A stretch of DNA of 64,000 nucleotides from Gemmatimonadota bacterium (GCA_028287185.1 JAQBQD010000025.1:1-64000); one strand, 5' to 3'. Shown: positions 16,466-25,883, numbered from the stretch's first letter. Translations and numbers: made by a program. The notes: generated by a model from the letters alone, not told the origin.

Positions 16466-17830
16466 ATGCGCATCCTGTTCGCCAACGACGGCATCGGCGA
16501 CGCGGGCGGCGTGCAGGCGTACCTCGCGTCCGTCATGCCCGCGCTGGCGGCGCGCGGGCACGCCGTCGCCTTGCTGCACGAGGACCGGCTGCGGCCCGGA
16601 GGCGAGTCGCCCGCTCCGGCCGGCGTGCCGCACTTCTGCACGGCGGAGCTGGGGGTGGACGGCGCGTGCGACGCGGCGCTGGCTTGGGTGCCCGACGTGT
16701 GCTTCACCCACAACATGCGCGTGCTGCACGTGGACCGCCGCCTGGCCGCCGCCGCGCCGACGGTGAAGATGATGCACGGCTACTTCGGCACCTGCATCGG
16801 CGGCCAGAAGGCGCACCTGTTTCCCGGCGCGGTGCCCTGCGGCCGGCGCCTGGGCCCGGCGTGCCTCGCGTTGTATCTGCCGAGACGCTGTGGGCGGCTG
16901 AACGTCGGGACGATGCTCGCGCAGCACGCGTGGGCCCGCGAGCAGAACGCGCTCTTCGCCACGTACGCCGCCTTCGTCGTCGCCAGCAGCCACATGCGCG
17001 ACGAGTACGTCCGCAACGGCGCCGATCCCCGCCGCGTCCACGCGATCCCGCTGTTCCCAACCGCGGGGGAACGTAGGTCGATCGATGGGACCGCGGCCGA
17101 GCCGGCGGATGCGTTCGCGCCCGTGCTTCGACCCGCATCGACCGATCTTCCGATCCTCGACACCCGGCGCGGCGGCGGGGACGGCCGAAGCCGCGAATCC
17201 GTGTCCTTCGATGAAGGCCCCCGGTCGTGGTCGGGCGACAAGCCGCTGCGCATCCTCTTCCTCGGCCGGATGACGCGCTTGAAGGGCGGCGATCTGCTGA
17301 TTCGCGCGGTCGCCAGGGCGGGGAAGGAGGGCGGCGCGCGCATCCACCTGACGATGGCCGGCGACGGGCCGCAGCGGAGTGGATGGCGGCACCGCGCCGG
17401 GAAGCTGGGGGTGGACGCGGAGTTCCCAGGCTGGGCGGCGGATGAGGAGCGCGACCGGCTGATCCGCGCCTCGCACCTGCTCGCGGTGCCGAGCGTGTGG
17501 CCGGAGCCGTTCGGGCTCGTGGGTCCGGAGGCCGGCGCGTTCGGCGTCCCCGCCGTCGCCTTCGACGTGGGCGGAATCGGGGAGTGGCTGCGCGACGGGG
17601 AGAACGGCTGGCTGCTGCCCGGCCCGCCGCGTGAGGAGCCGCTGGCGGACGCGCTGGCCCGCATCGCCCGGGACCCCGACGCGCTCGCGGCGAGGTCGCA
17701 TGGGGCCCGCGCGGCGGCGGATCGCCTCTCGCTCGGCCGCCACGTCGCCGCGCTGGAGGCGGTGCTGGCGGCGGCGGATGGGCGGAGCCCGCCTTCCGCG
17801 CGCACGGCGGCGGTCGCGGAGGCGCGGTGA
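16466..17830 (+). CDS. Family 4 glycosyltransferase (4) with interdomain insert
   Basis: 454 residues from ATG 16466; a GTG at 16457 overlapping the previous stop (GTGA) is an alternative adding three residues. GT-B motifs: MRILFANDGIGDAGGVQAYL, VKMMHGYFGTCIGGQK; then LRILFLGRMTRLKGGDLLIR, AEFPGWAADEERDRL and the donor motif WPEPFGLVGPEAGAFGVPAV. The protein is some 60 residues longer than its neighbours because of a hydrophilic, low-complexity insert between the two Rossmann domains (about residues 200-255, DNA 17065-17240) whose DNA is rich in CGATCGA words. A cysteine cluster (CGRRLGPACLALYLPRRC) lies near residue 130. Confidence 0.86.
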   Translation: MRILFANDGIGDAGGVQAYLASVMPALAARGHAVALLHEDRLRPGGESPAPAGVPHFCTAELGVDGACDAALAWVPDVCFTHNMRVLHVDRRLAAAAPTVKMMHGYFGTCIGGQKAHLFPGAVPCGRRLGPACLALYLPRRCGRLNVGTMLAQHAWAREQNALFATYAAFVVASSHMRDEYVRNGADPRRVHAIPLFPTAGERRSIDGTAAEPADAFAPVLRPASTDLPILDTRRGGGDGRSRESVSFDEGPRSWSGDKPLRILFLGRMTRLKGGDLLIRAVARAGKEGGARIHLTMAGDGPQRSGWRHRAGKLGVDAEFPGWAADEERDRLIRASHLLAVPSVWPEPFGLVGPEAGAFGVPAVAFDVGGIGEWLRDGENGWLLPGPPREEPLADALARIARDPDALAARSHGARAAADRLSLGRHVAALEAVLAAADGRSPPSARTAAVAEAR

Positions 17831-18984
17831 GCGCGGGCGCGTGGCACGTGGTGACCGGCGAGTATCCGCCCGACCGCGGCGGCGTGGGCGACCACACGCG
17901 CGTGCTCGCCGCCGCCCTCGCCGCGGACGGTGCGGAGGTCCACGTGTGGACGGGCGGCGATTCGACGGGGACGCTGGGCGCGGACGGAGCGCGCGTCCAC
18001 CGCGCCGCTGGAGCCTGGGACGGGGCGGGGCTTCGGCGCCTGTCCGCGGAGATGGACGCGTTCGCGTCACCCCGGCGCGTGCTGGTGCAGTACGCGCCGC
18101 GCGCCTACGGGCGGAACGGGATGAACCTGGGCTTCTGCCGCTGGGTCCACGGGCGGCGCGGGGCGGGGGACGACGTGCGGGTGATGTTCCACGAGCCGTT
18201 CTTTCCCTTCGGCCGCCAGGCTTTGCGCCGCAACGCGCTCGCCGCGGTGAACCATGCGATGGCGGCCGTGCTGCTGCGCGCCGCGTGCCGCGCGTACGTC
18301 TCCATCCCCGCGTGGGAGCCCATGCTGCGGCCGCTGGCGCCGGGGCGGCTGGGGCGCATGCGCTGGCTGCCCGTGGGTTCCACCATTCCGCGCGAGGACG
18401 ACGACGGCGCGGTCGATGCCATCCGCGCGGGGCTCCCCGGGCGCGACGGCGGGCGGCCGATCGTGGGGCACTTCGGCACGTACGGCGACGCGGTCGCCAG
18501 CCTGCTCGCGTCCACGCTGCGCCGCATCCGCCGCGCGGAGCCCGAGGTGGTGGTGCTGCTGCTGGGCGACGGCGGCCCCGGCTTCGCGGACGCGCTCACG
18601 GCGGTGGACGCCTGCTTCCGCGGGCGCATCGTGGCGCCGGGATACCTGTCGCCGCGCGACGTGTCGCTTCACCTTCAGGCGTGCGACGTGCTCGTGCAGC
18701 CGTACCCGGACGGGGCCAGCAGCCGGCGCACCACGCTCATGGCCGGCATGGCGAACGGCGCCGCCGTCGTCTCCACCGCCGGCGCGCTCACCGAGGACGA
18801 TTGGTCGGCCTGCCCCGTCCCCCTCGCCCCCGCCGGCGACGCGGACGCACTGGCCCGCGCCGCCTGCGACCTGCTGCGCGACCCGGCGGCGGCCGCGGAG
18901 ATCGGTGCGGCGGGGCGGCGATTCTACGATGCGCGGTTCTCCGTGCGGTGCGCGCTGGAGGTGCTGGGCGGGGAGGGGGTGTAG
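17827..18984 (+). CDS. Family 4 glycosyltransferase (5)
   Basis: 385 residues starting at a GTG (17827) overlapping the previous stop by 4 bases. N-terminal half: WHVVTGEYPPDRGGVGDHTR with the glycine loop, RVLVQYAPRAYGRNGMN. C-terminal half: VGHFGTYGDAVASLLASTLR, VVLLLGDGGPGFADAL and IVAPGYLSPRDVSLHLQACD. The usual GT4 E(x7)E donor motif is replaced by QPYPDGASSRRTTLMAGMAN, as in a sub-group of GT4-like proteins, so catalysis is likely but less certain than for its neighbours. It is followed by a 180-base spacer. Confidence 0.82.
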   Translation: MSAGAWHVVTGEYPPDRGGVGDHTRVLAAALAADGAEVHVWTGGDSTGTLGADGARVHRAAGAWDGAGLRRLSAEMDAFASPRRVLVQYAPRAYGRNGMNLGFCRWVHGRRGAGDDVRVMFHEPFFPFGRQALRRNALAAVNHAMAAVLLRAACRAYVSIPAWEPMLRPLAPGRLGRMRWLPVGSTIPREDDDGAVDAIRAGLPGRDGGRPIVGHFGTYGDAVASLLASTLRRIRRAEPEVVVLLLGDGGPGFADALTAVDACFRGRIVAPGYLSPRDVSLHLQACDVLVQPYPDGASSRRTTLMAGMANGAAVVSTAGALTEDDWSACPVPLAPAGDADALARAACDLLRDPAAAAEIGAAGRRFYDARFSVRCALEVLGGEGV

Positions 18985-19164
18985 ACTCCCGCGGGGCTGG
19001 GGCAGAGATGGAGGCCGGCTGGCCCCTCACCCCGGGGCTCTGGGCACCGTGGATGCTTGCGTTCAGCCATGCCTTCTCCTGAGATCGAGAGAGGGACGGC
19101 AGAGGGTGCGAGTCCATGCGGAGCCGGCATTTGCAACCACAATATCCACCGAGCTTCCTTTCTC

Positions 19165-20001
19165 GTGATCCTTCTCGGCACGAATGCGTACGCCGCCCAG
19201 GGTGAGAACGGGCGCCGCCAGGCGGCGGCGCTCGCGACGTGGCGTGGGCTTGCCGAGCTGCGGCCGGTGAACCTGCAGTGGGCGGACGACGTGTACGAGG
19301 TGGAGGGGTTCGCGACGGAGCCCTCGCTGCGCCTCGACTCGCGCGTCGTCTCGGGCCGCCAGGGGCCGCGGAAGCCCATCGTGCGCGAGATGCTGGACCG
19401 GATGGCGGAACGGGCGGAGCGCGAGGGGGCGCGGTGGTTCGGGTACGCCAACTCGGACGTGCAGCTCACGCCCGCGGTGGTGGAGCGGATGGAGCGCGAG
19501 GGGCGGCAGGCGTACGCCTTCGCGCGCATGGAGCTCGACGGCGCGACGGGGGCGGAGGGCGGGATGCTACTGTCGGGGACGGACGCGTTCTTCTTCACGC
19601 CGACCTGGTGGCGCGCGAACCGGCAGAGGTTCCGCGCCTACATCGCGGGCGAGCCCATCTGGGACAACGTGTTCACGGCCATCACCCTCTGCCACTCGGA
19701 CGGCCTGCTGCTGGACCGCGAACCGCTCGTCCGCCACGAGTCGCACCCGGCGGGGGACTGGACGCGCAGCCCCTTCGCCCCGTACCTGCGCTGGCTTTCC
19801 GCGCTGGACGCGCCGTACTTCTCGCTGTGGGCGGCGTACTTCTGGCACGTCACCCTGTTCCGCGCGGCGGGCGCTTCGGCGCAGGAAGAGGCGGAGCTTC
19901 GGGCGCGCACCTTCCGCTTCGCGCCGACGGCCGGGCAGCGCGTGGTGCACGCCGGGCGCGTGGTCAAGGCGCACCTGCGCTACCGGGTGGGCGGACGGTG
20001 A
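19165..20001 (+). CDS. Glycosyltransferase-like protein of unclear role
   Basis: 278 residues if it starts at the GTG at 19165, giving VILLGTNAYAAQGENGRRQ. An ATG at 19069 would add 32 residues that look non-coding and cover a lower-GC, promoter-like stretch, so the shorter form is preferred. Visible pattern: RWFGYANSDVQLTPAVVERM, a strand ending in an Asn-Ser-Asp triad that could stand for the DxD site of a GT-A fold, then GTDAFFFTPTWWRANRQRF and PIWDNVFTAITLCHSDGLL. These resemble uncharacterised GT-A-like proteins in polysaccharide loci. No known family assigned with confidence. The stop overlaps the next GTG start. Confidence 0.65.
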   Translation: MILLGTNAYAAQGENGRRQAAALATWRGLAELRPVNLQWADDVYEVEGFATEPSLRLDSRVVSGRQGPRKPIVREMLDRMAERAEREGARWFGYANSDVQLTPAVVERMEREGRQAYAFARMELDGATGAEGGMLLSGTDAFFFTPTWWRANRQRFRAYIAGEPIWDNVFTAITLCHSDGLLLDREPLVRHESHPAGDWTRSPFAPYLRWLSALDAPYFSLWAAYFWHVTLFRAAGASAQEEAELRARTFRFAPTAGQRVVHAGRVVKAHLRYRVGGR

Positions 20002-21140
20002 GGATCCTGATGGTGGGCGACTACCAGGAGGACCTGCGCCTGGGCTCGGCCAAGGTGTACTACAAGCTGCGCGAGGAATTCCACGCGCTGGGCCACGTGT
20101 GCGACGTGCTGCTGTCGCCCCAGCTCGGCGCGTGGCCGGCGGCGCCGCGGCTGCGCTGGGCGGCGGGGCCGTGGATCGCGGGGCGCGCCATCCACCGCGC
20201 GTTCCGCGAGAGCGGGCCGTACGACGTGGTGGATGCCGCCAGCGCGGAGGGCCTGGCGTTCGGCCTGGCGCGCAGGCTGGGCCGGGATCGCGACGCGGCG
20301 CTGGTGGCGCGCTCGCACGGGCTGGAGCAGGTGCACTACGCGCGGATGCTGGAGGATTCGCGCACCGGCATCGCCCCCAAGCCGCTGCACCGCCGGCTCT
20401 GGTATCCCGCCGTGCGGCTGTCGCAGGTGGCGCTGGCCGCGCGCGTGGCCGACCGGATGATCGTGCTGAACGACCGTGACCGCGACTTCGCCGTCCGCCG
20501 CGGGTGGAAGGCGCCCGGTCGGGTGGATGTCGTGCCGCACGGCGTCTCGGATGCGTTCCTCCGGGATGCGCCGGGGGACGATGCGCCGCGGGGCGCCGGC
20601 ATCCTGTTCTGCGGCACCTGGGCGGACATGAAGGGCATCACGGAGCTCGTCGCGGCTTTCGCCCGGGTTGTGGCCGAACGGCCGGGGGCGCGCCTCACGG
20701 TGCTGGGTCCCGGCGTCCCCGCCGCGCAGGTGCTGGCGGCGTTCCCCCAGGCCGCCCGCGGCGCCGTGGCCGTCGTTCCGCGCGCGCCGGAGGAGGACGT
20801 GATCGCGGCGTACCGGGCGCACGACGTGTTCGTCTTCCCCTCCACCTTCGAGGGGTTCGGGATGGTGCTGCTGGAGGCGATGAGCCAGGGCATGCCCGTG
20901 GTGACCACGCCCGTCGGCTGCGCGCCCCACGTCGTCCGCGACGGCGAGAACGGGCTGGTCGCCCCCGTCCGCGACCCCGCCGCGCTCGCCGCCGCGATGC
21001 TGCGCCTGCTCGACGACGCGGACCTCCGCCGGCGCCTGGGCTCCGCGGCCCGCACGGCCGCCGCCGGGATGAGCTGGACCGCCACCGCCCGCCGCACGCT
21101 CGCCGTCTACGAGGCCGCCATCGCGAGCGCGCGCGGCTGA
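19998..21140 (+). CDS. Family 4 glycosyltransferase (6)
   Basis: 380 residues from GTG 19998, overlapping the upstream stop. N-terminal half: RILMVGDYQEDLRLGSAKVY (a loop with Gly-Ser in place of the usual GG), YDVVDAASAEGLAFGLA and VARSHGLEQVHYARML. C-terminal half: ILFCGTWADMKGITELVAAF, VAVVPRAPEEDVIAAYRAHD and the full GT4 donor motif TFEGFGMVLLEAMSQGMPVV with both acidic residues. Typical soluble or peripheral membrane GT-B enzyme. It closes the sub-block before the GATCGA-rich spacer 21141-21399. Confidence 0.88.
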   Translation: MRILMVGDYQEDLRLGSAKVYYKLREEFHALGHVCDVLLSPQLGAWPAAPRLRWAAGPWIAGRAIHRAFRESGPYDVVDAASAEGLAFGLARRLGRDRDAALVARSHGLEQVHYARMLEDSRTGIAPKPLHRRLWYPAVRLSQVALAARVADRMIVLNDRDRDFAVRRGWKAPGRVDVVPHGVSDAFLRDAPGDDAPRGAGILFCGTWADMKGITELVAAFARVVAERPGARLTVLGPGVPAAQVLAAFPQAARGAVAVVPRAPEEDVIAAYRAHDVFVFPSTFEGFGMVLLEAMSQGMPVVTTPVGCAPHVVRDGENGLVAPVRDPAALAAAMLRLLDDADLRRRLGSAARTAAAGMSWTATARRTLAVYEAAIASARG

Positions 21141-21399
21141 GCGTCGCGGTTTCCGGAGCCGTGGTTTCGGCGGAAAACAGCCGTCCGGCGGTGATCTGAT
21201 CGACTGGATCGGAACGCGCGGCGGGTCCGTGGATGCGCTGGATCGATCGACCCTGTGTCCTGCCGCGGGCATTCGATCGACGGAGGTGTCTGGCCGAGCA
21301 TCACGATCGCAGGATCTATCGACCGAGCTTGTAGCGCGTACGTCGCGCGGATCGAAAGAACGAAGCATCGCGCAGCATCCCATCTCCTCACCGGACGCA
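21141..21399. other. Spacer rich in GATCGA words
   Basis: 259 bases between a GT4 gene and a methyltransferase gene. Dense in GATCGA/CGATCG words: CTGATCGACTGGATCGG near 21197, the 12-mer TCGATCGACCCT at 21243-21254 (repeated exactly at 36024 and 53904), ATTCGATCGACGG near 21270, CACGATCGCAGGATCTATCGACC near 21300. It opens with a hairpin-capable purine-rich stretch. No open frame with family similarity. Possibly a dispersed, degenerate repeat. Confidence 0.5.
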
Positions 21400-22257
21400 A
21401 TGCCCATCCTGCACACCGCCGCGCGGGCCGCACGCCGCGCCGCAGAGGCCGCCCGCGGTCTCGGCCGCCGCCGCAAGTACGCCTGGGTGCCGTGGTGGGC
21501 GCCGGTGCGCAACGAGGCGCGCGTGCACCCGCACTCGCCGGAAGAGCGCCCGGAGCTGTTCGAGAGCTACAACGCGGGCACCACGGAGTACGAGCTGCTC
21601 AACTGGCTGCACGCCACGGTCATGCTGCTGAAGCCGGCGACGGTGCTGGAGACTGGCGCGGCGGACGGCATCGGCACGCTGGCCCTGGCGAGCGCGTGCC
21701 GCAACAACGGGTTCGGCACCGTGCACTCGGTGGAGCTGGACCCCGAGCGCGCCGCCGCCCTGGGCGCTCGCCTGCGCTCGCGGAAGCTCGATGGATTCGC
21801 ACGGGTGCACTGCGAGTCGTCGCTCGATTACCTCGCACGGACCGACACGGTGTTCGACGTGGGGTTCTTCGACAGCATGTGCGAGATCCGCGCGGCCGAG
21901 TTCCGCCTGTGCCTGGAGCGCGGCATCATCCGCAAGCTCGCCGTCTTCCACGACACCTCGCCGCTGCGCACGCGCACGCTGGACGGCTGGCCCACGCCCG
22001 ACGAGCACGCCGCCTACCGCGCCGACGTGCTGGCCCTGGCCCGCGACCCGCGCTGCACCGGGTGGTACGAATCGCCCCTGTCGCGCGGCTTCATCGCCAT
22101 CTTCGTCGCGCCGGATGCGGGTCCCGGCCCCGCCACGGCCGCGGGCTCGTCGGCGCGATCGACCTCGGCGGGGAAGGGAATGGCGCCGCCCGATGCGTCC
22201 CTCGCCGTGGCGGACGCGACGGGCGACGGCGGGACGGATTCGGACGAGAGCCGGTGA
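21400..22257 (+). CDS. Class I SAM methyltransferase, CmcI/AdoMet_MTases type
   Basis: 285 residues from ATG 21400. Arg/Ala-rich N-terminus, then ATVLETGAADGIGTLALASA (motif I, near residue 80-99), FGTVHSVELDPERAAALGAR, DTVFDVGFFDSMCEIRAAEF and IIRKLAVFHDTSPLRTRTLD. The FDSMCE.../FHDTS layout resembles caffeoyl-CoA-type or cephalosporin-hydroxylase-associated methyltransferases, in which a metal may bind. The C-terminal 40 residues are low complexity (Ala/Gly/Ser/Asp) and their DNA contains GATCGA words, so the tail may be a recent extension. The stop overlaps the next GTG start by 4 bases. Confidence 0.75.
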   Translation: MPILHTAARAARRAAEAARGLGRRRKYAWVPWWAPVRNEARVHPHSPEERPELFESYNAGTTEYELLNWLHATVMLLKPATVLETGAADGIGTLALASACRNNGFGTVHSVELDPERAAALGARLRSRKLDGFARVHCESSLDYLARTDTVFDVGFFDSMCEIRAAEFRLCLERGIIRKLAVFHDTSPLRTRTLDGWPTPDEHAAYRADVLALARDPRCTGWYESPLSRGFIAIFVAPDAGPGPATAAGSSARSTSAGKGMAPPDASLAVADATGDGGTDSDESR

Positions 22258-23258
22258 GCACGCCGGGGCGGGGGGATGCCGTCCGCGCCGCCCTGGCACG
22301 CCTGCGCTCGGCCTCGCGCTACGGCGGCGTGGCGCGCGATGCGATCTCGAAGCTTCCCGCGGCGCTGCGGCTGGTTCGCGAGCACGGCAGGCCGGCCGCC
22401 GTCGTCTACTTCGGCGGCGCGCCGGGGGACGACCTGCTGCTCACGCCGGTGCTGCGCGCGATGGATGCGGAGCGTGCGGGGCCGCTCTGGGTGATGAGCG
22501 CCCACGCAAGCCTGTTCGCCGGCAACCCGCATGTCGCCGCCACGCTGCCCTTCGACGACGGGCTGGCGCGCGCCCTCTCCGCCCTCGGCGTTCGTCGGCT
22601 GCGGCTGCGGTACCACGACTACCTGCCGTCGCAGGACCGCAGCCTGGCGCCGGACGACCACATCGTGCGGCTGATGGCGCTCCGTGCGGGCGTGCGCGGG
22701 CCGGTTGACGTGGCGCCGGAGGTCTTCCTCACCGAGGCGGAGATCGAGGCCGGACGCATTGCGCCGCGCCAGGTGGCGATCCAGTCCACCGCGCTGGGGG
22801 CCGGGATGGCCATCCGCAACAAGGAGTGGTTCCCGGAGCGATTCCAGCAGGTGGTCGATCGCCTCTCGGGAGGCGTTCAATTCGTGCAGCTCGGCCTGGC
22901 GTCCGATCCGCCGCTCGCGGGCGCCGTGGACCTGCGCGGGCGCACGACGCTGCGCGAGGCCGGCGCGGTGCTGGCCAATTCCACCGCGTTCGTCGGTCTG
23001 GTCGGCTTCCTGATGCACATGGCGCGGGCCGTCCGCACGCCGTCGGTCATCGTCTACGGAGGCCGCGAGCACCCGTCGCAGAGCGGGTACGCCGAGAATC
23101 CCAACCTGTGCTCGCCCGTCCCGTGCTCCCCGTGCTGGCTCTGGTCCCGCTGCGATTTCGGGCGAATGTGCCTGGACCGCATCACGGCGGATGACGTGGT
23201 GGCGGCGCTGAACGAGGTGCTCGAGGCGCGAGACGATTCGGGACGATCGGATCGGTGA
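22254..23258 (+). CDS. Family 9 glycosyltransferase-like (heptosyltransferase fold)
   Basis: 334 residues from GTG 22254. The GT9 features visible are the opening VVYFGGAPGDDLLLTPVLRA (phosphate-binding loop after a GDxLL motif), VAIQSTALGAGMAIRNKEWF, FQQVVDRLSGGVQFVQLGLA, DLRGRTTLREAGAVLANSTA and FVGLVGFLMHMARAVRTPSV, the conserved donor-site region. The C-terminus has a cysteine cluster (CSPVPCSPCWLWSRCDFGRM followed by another Cys), common in this sub-family. Heptosyltransferases act on lipopolysaccharide core; here the partner is more likely the locus polysaccharide. It is followed by a 322-base spacer. Confidence 0.8.
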   Translation: MSTPGRGDAVRAALARLRSASRYGGVARDAISKLPAALRLVREHGRPAAVVYFGGAPGDDLLLTPVLRAMDAERAGPLWVMSAHASLFAGNPHVAATLPFDDGLARALSALGVRRLRLRYHDYLPSQDRSLAPDDHIVRLMALRAGVRGPVDVAPEVFLTEAEIEAGRIAPRQVAIQSTALGAGMAIRNKEWFPERFQQVVDRLSGGVQFVQLGLASDPPLAGAVDLRGRTTLREAGAVLANSTAFVGLVGFLMHMARAVRTPSVIVYGGREHPSQSGYAENPNLCSPVPCSPCWLWSRCDFGRMCLDRITADDVVAALNEVLEARDDSGRSDR

Positions 23259-23580
23259 TGCGGGGGTGGATCGGAGGGATTCACGGTCGGCGGATGGGCG
23301 GGCATCCGTGCGGCATCGGGAGTTCGGCCTCGGGATGAATCCCGGGCCTGCAATGGCAATCCGGCCCGCCTTCGCGGGACTGTCTCCGCGCGGCGCGGGC
23401 GTCGCGGCGTGAGGCGGCGTTCTGGGTAGGACGGCGGCGTCGATTGCGATCAACCGACGATCGGCACTGGTTCCGCTGGACTGCGGGGGATGCGGGGTGT
23501 AGGTTGCGCCGCGGTGATCCCCCGCCAGGCATTTCCTTCCGCCATCCACCGTGCCCCCATCACACGAAACCGAGGCAGAG
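23259..23580. other. Intergenic spacer with GATCGA words
   Basis: 322 bases without a recognisable gene. It contains GATCGGATCGGTGATG, GTGGATCGGAGG, CGTCGATTGCGATCAACCGACGATCGG and an inverted-repeat stretch GGCCCGCCTTCGCGGG near 23362. The end holds GAGGCAGAG just before the next ATG, a plausible ribosome-binding site. No promoter of good quality was seen. Confidence 0.4.
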
Positions 23581-24519
23581 ATGGACGATCCGCCGAGGGG
23601 TGAGCGGGTCGTGACGGTGGGCGTGTGTTCGCGAAACCGGCCGGAGTCGCTCGCACGCTGCCTTCGCTCGCTCGGGATGGCGGACGCGATGGTGGAGGGC
23701 ATCACGGTGTACGACGACGGATCGGAGCCGCCGCTGGAGCCAGCCGTGCGGGCGATCCTCGGCGATGCGCTGCCGGCGCGGACGCGGTTCGTGCGCTCGG
23801 ACGCCAGCCGCGGGCTCTCCGTCGGCCGCAACCGCATCGCCCGCGAGGCGGGCACGCCCTACGTGCTGAATTTGGACGACGATGCGATGCTCGTCACCGC
23901 GCGCGCCGTCGCGGACGCGGTGGCCGTGCTGCGGGGGGACGAGAGCGTGGCGGCGGTGGCGTTCGCGCAGTCGGACGCGGAGGGCACGCCCTGGCCCGCG
24001 GGCGCTCAGCCGGCCCCGGTGGACTACGCCTGCGTGGTGCCGTCGTTCATCGGCTACGCGCACCTGCTGCGGCGCGACGCCTTCCTGGCCGCCGGCGGCT
24101 TCCGCGAAGGGATGCGGATGCACGGCGAGGAGAAGGACCTGTGCATGCGGCTGATGGAGCGCGGGCTGCGCGTCGTCTACCTTCCCGACACGCGCATCGC
24201 GCACCTGGCCGATCCCGCCGGCCGCGACCGCGCCGAGTACCTGTTCCTCACCATCCGCAACGACGTGCTGGGCGGCGTCTACAACGAGCCGCTGCCCGTG
24301 CTCGCGCTCACCGCGCCCGCCCGCCTGTCGCGCTACTTCCGAATGCGGCGGGGGATGGGGCTGCACGACCCCGGCGGCTTCGGGCGCATCCTGCGCGCGC
24401 TGGGCCGCGAGCTTCCCGCGGCGTGGGGCGCGCGGCACGGCGTGGGGCTGCGAACGTGGCGGCGCTGGCGCCGGCTTCTGCGCGAGCGCCCGCGCTACCA
24501 GCCGCCGGCCGCGCCGTGA
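23581..24519 (+). CDS. Family 2 glycosyltransferase
   Basis: 312 residues from ATG 23581, chosen over a GTG at 23551 because it has a GAGG-type ribosome-binding site and starts close to the fold. GT-A motifs: VVTVGVCSRNRPESLARCLR, ITVYDDGSEPPLEP, FVRSDASRGLSVGRNRIARE, then YVLNLDDDAML (metal-binding DDD near residue 100) and FREGMRMHGEEKDLCMRLME, the conserved acceptor-side EEKDLCMRL pattern. The C-terminal 60 residues are strongly basic. Overlaps the next gene by 4 bases. Predicted sugar transferase of the polysaccharide locus. Confidence 0.88.
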   Translation: MDDPPRGERVVTVGVCSRNRPESLARCLRSLGMADAMVEGITVYDDGSEPPLEPAVRAILGDALPARTRFVRSDASRGLSVGRNRIAREAGTPYVLNLDDDAMLVTARAVADAVAVLRGDESVAAVAFAQSDAEGTPWPAGAQPAPVDYACVVPSFIGYAHLLRRDAFLAAGGFREGMRMHGEEKDLCMRLMERGLRVVYLPDTRIAHLADPAGRDRAEYLFLTIRNDVLGGVYNEPLPVLALTAPARLSRYFRMRRGMGLHDPGGFGRILRALGRELPAAWGARHGVGLRTWRRWRRLLRERPRYQPPAAP

Positions 24520-25688
24520 GCCGCCCGCTTCGGCTGCTCACCCTCGGCCACTCGTACGTGGTGGGCGCCAACCGCCTGCTGGCGCACGAGATGGCCGTGC
24601 AGGGCGCAGGCGAGTGGGAGGTGACGGCCGTCGCGCCGGAACGCTTTCCCGGCGACCTCGGTCCCATCGCTGCCGAGCCGATGGAGGGCGAGGCGTGTGC
24701 GCTGGAGACGGTGCCCGTGGTCTTCGCCCGGCGCGTCCACACGATGCTGTACGAGCGGCCCCTGCGCGACATCCTTGCGCGCGGCTGGGACGTGGTGCAC
24801 TGCTGGGAGGAGCCGTTCGTCGCCGGCGCCGCGCAGGTCGCGCGCTGGGCTCCGCCGGAGGCCGCGCTCGTCTTCGCGTCGTTCCAGAACCTGTCGAAGC
24901 GCTATCCTCTGCCGTTCCGGTGGATGGAGCGCTACGCTATGGACCGCGCCGACGGCTGGATCGCGTTCGGCCGCACGGTGGAGGAGACGCTCGCCGCGCG
25001 CGACGGGTACCGCCGCCAGCCACACGCCGTCATCCCGCCCGGCGTGGATCTGCGCCGCTTCCGGCGCGATCCCGGCGCGGCCGCCGCCGTGCTGCGCGAA
25101 CTGCGCTGGGGCCCGGACGGTCGGGCGATCCTGGGGTATCTCGGACGCTTCGTTCCGGAGAAGGGCCTGCGCGTGCTGATGGATGCGCTCGACGCCATGC
25201 CGCATCCGCCGCGCGTGCTGTTCGTCGGCGGCGGGCCGATGGAGGGCGAGCTTCGCGCGTGGACCCGCGGGCGGGACGAGGTGCGCGTCGTCACCGGCGT
25301 GGCGCACGCGCAGGTGCCCGGCTACCTGTCCACGATGGACGTGCTCTGCGCGCCGTCGCTCACGACGCCGCGCTGGCGCGAGCAGTTCGGGCGGATGCTG
25401 GTGGAGGCGTTCGCCTGCGGCGTGCCCGTCGTCGCCAGCGACAGCGGCGAGATCCCGCACGTCCTCGGAGACGCCGGCGTGGTGGTGCCGGAGGGCGATC
25501 ACGCCGCCCTGGCGGCGGCGCTCGCGGCGCTGCTGGGGGATCCCGGGCGGCGCCACGCCCTCGCCGAACGCGGCCTCGCCCGCGCCCGCGAACACTTCTC
25601 GACCCAGGTCGCCGCCCGCCGCCACCTCGCGTTCTTTCGCGAGGTGCTGGCCTCCCGCGCCGCGCGAACGGAACCGCAAGCAAGGTAA
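24516..25688 (+). CDS. Family 4 glycosyltransferase (7)
   Basis: 390 residues from GTG 24516, overlapping the upstream stop. N-terminal half: LRLLTLGHSYVVGANRLLAH (a loop with a short GAN in place of GG), WDVVHCWEEPFVAGAAQVAR; the middle FASFQNLSKRYPLPFRWMER recalls GT4 acceptor sites. C-terminal half: ILGYLGRFVPEKGLRVLMDA, VLFVGGGPMEGELRAW, DVLCAPSLTTPRWREQFGRM and LVEAFACGVPVVASDSGEIP, with the two acidic donor-site residues. Sugar specificity unknown. A 195-base spacer follows. Confidence 0.88.
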   Translation: MSRPLRLLTLGHSYVVGANRLLAHEMAVQGAGEWEVTAVAPERFPGDLGPIAAEPMEGEACALETVPVVFARRVHTMLYERPLRDILARGWDVVHCWEEPFVAGAAQVARWAPPEAALVFASFQNLSKRYPLPFRWMERYAMDRADGWIAFGRTVEETLAARDGYRRQPHAVIPPGVDLRRFRRDPGAAAAVLRELRWGPDGRAILGYLGRFVPEKGLRVLMDALDAMPHPPRVLFVGGGPMEGELRAWTRGRDEVRVVTGVAHAQVPGYLSTMDVLCAPSLTTPRWREQFGRMLVEAFACGVPVVASDSGEIPHVLGDAGVVVPEGDHAALAAALAALLGDPGRRHALAERGLARAREHFSTQVAARRHLAFFREVLASRAARTEPQAR

Positions 25689-25883
25689 GGGGTTCCGATA
25701 CACGGTCGGGTGCATCCGCATCCAAGCCCCCGGCCGTTCGTCGGCCGATCCCTGGTGTGCTTGCTCGTCACGATCTCCGGCGGCGCGCGTTCGCGCCGGG
25801 CTCGCAGCCCGCCGGAACCTCTCGCCCGCCCTTCGGCGCGAGCCCGTCCGCTCCGCATCCTCCGACATCGTCTCCCCATCGCC

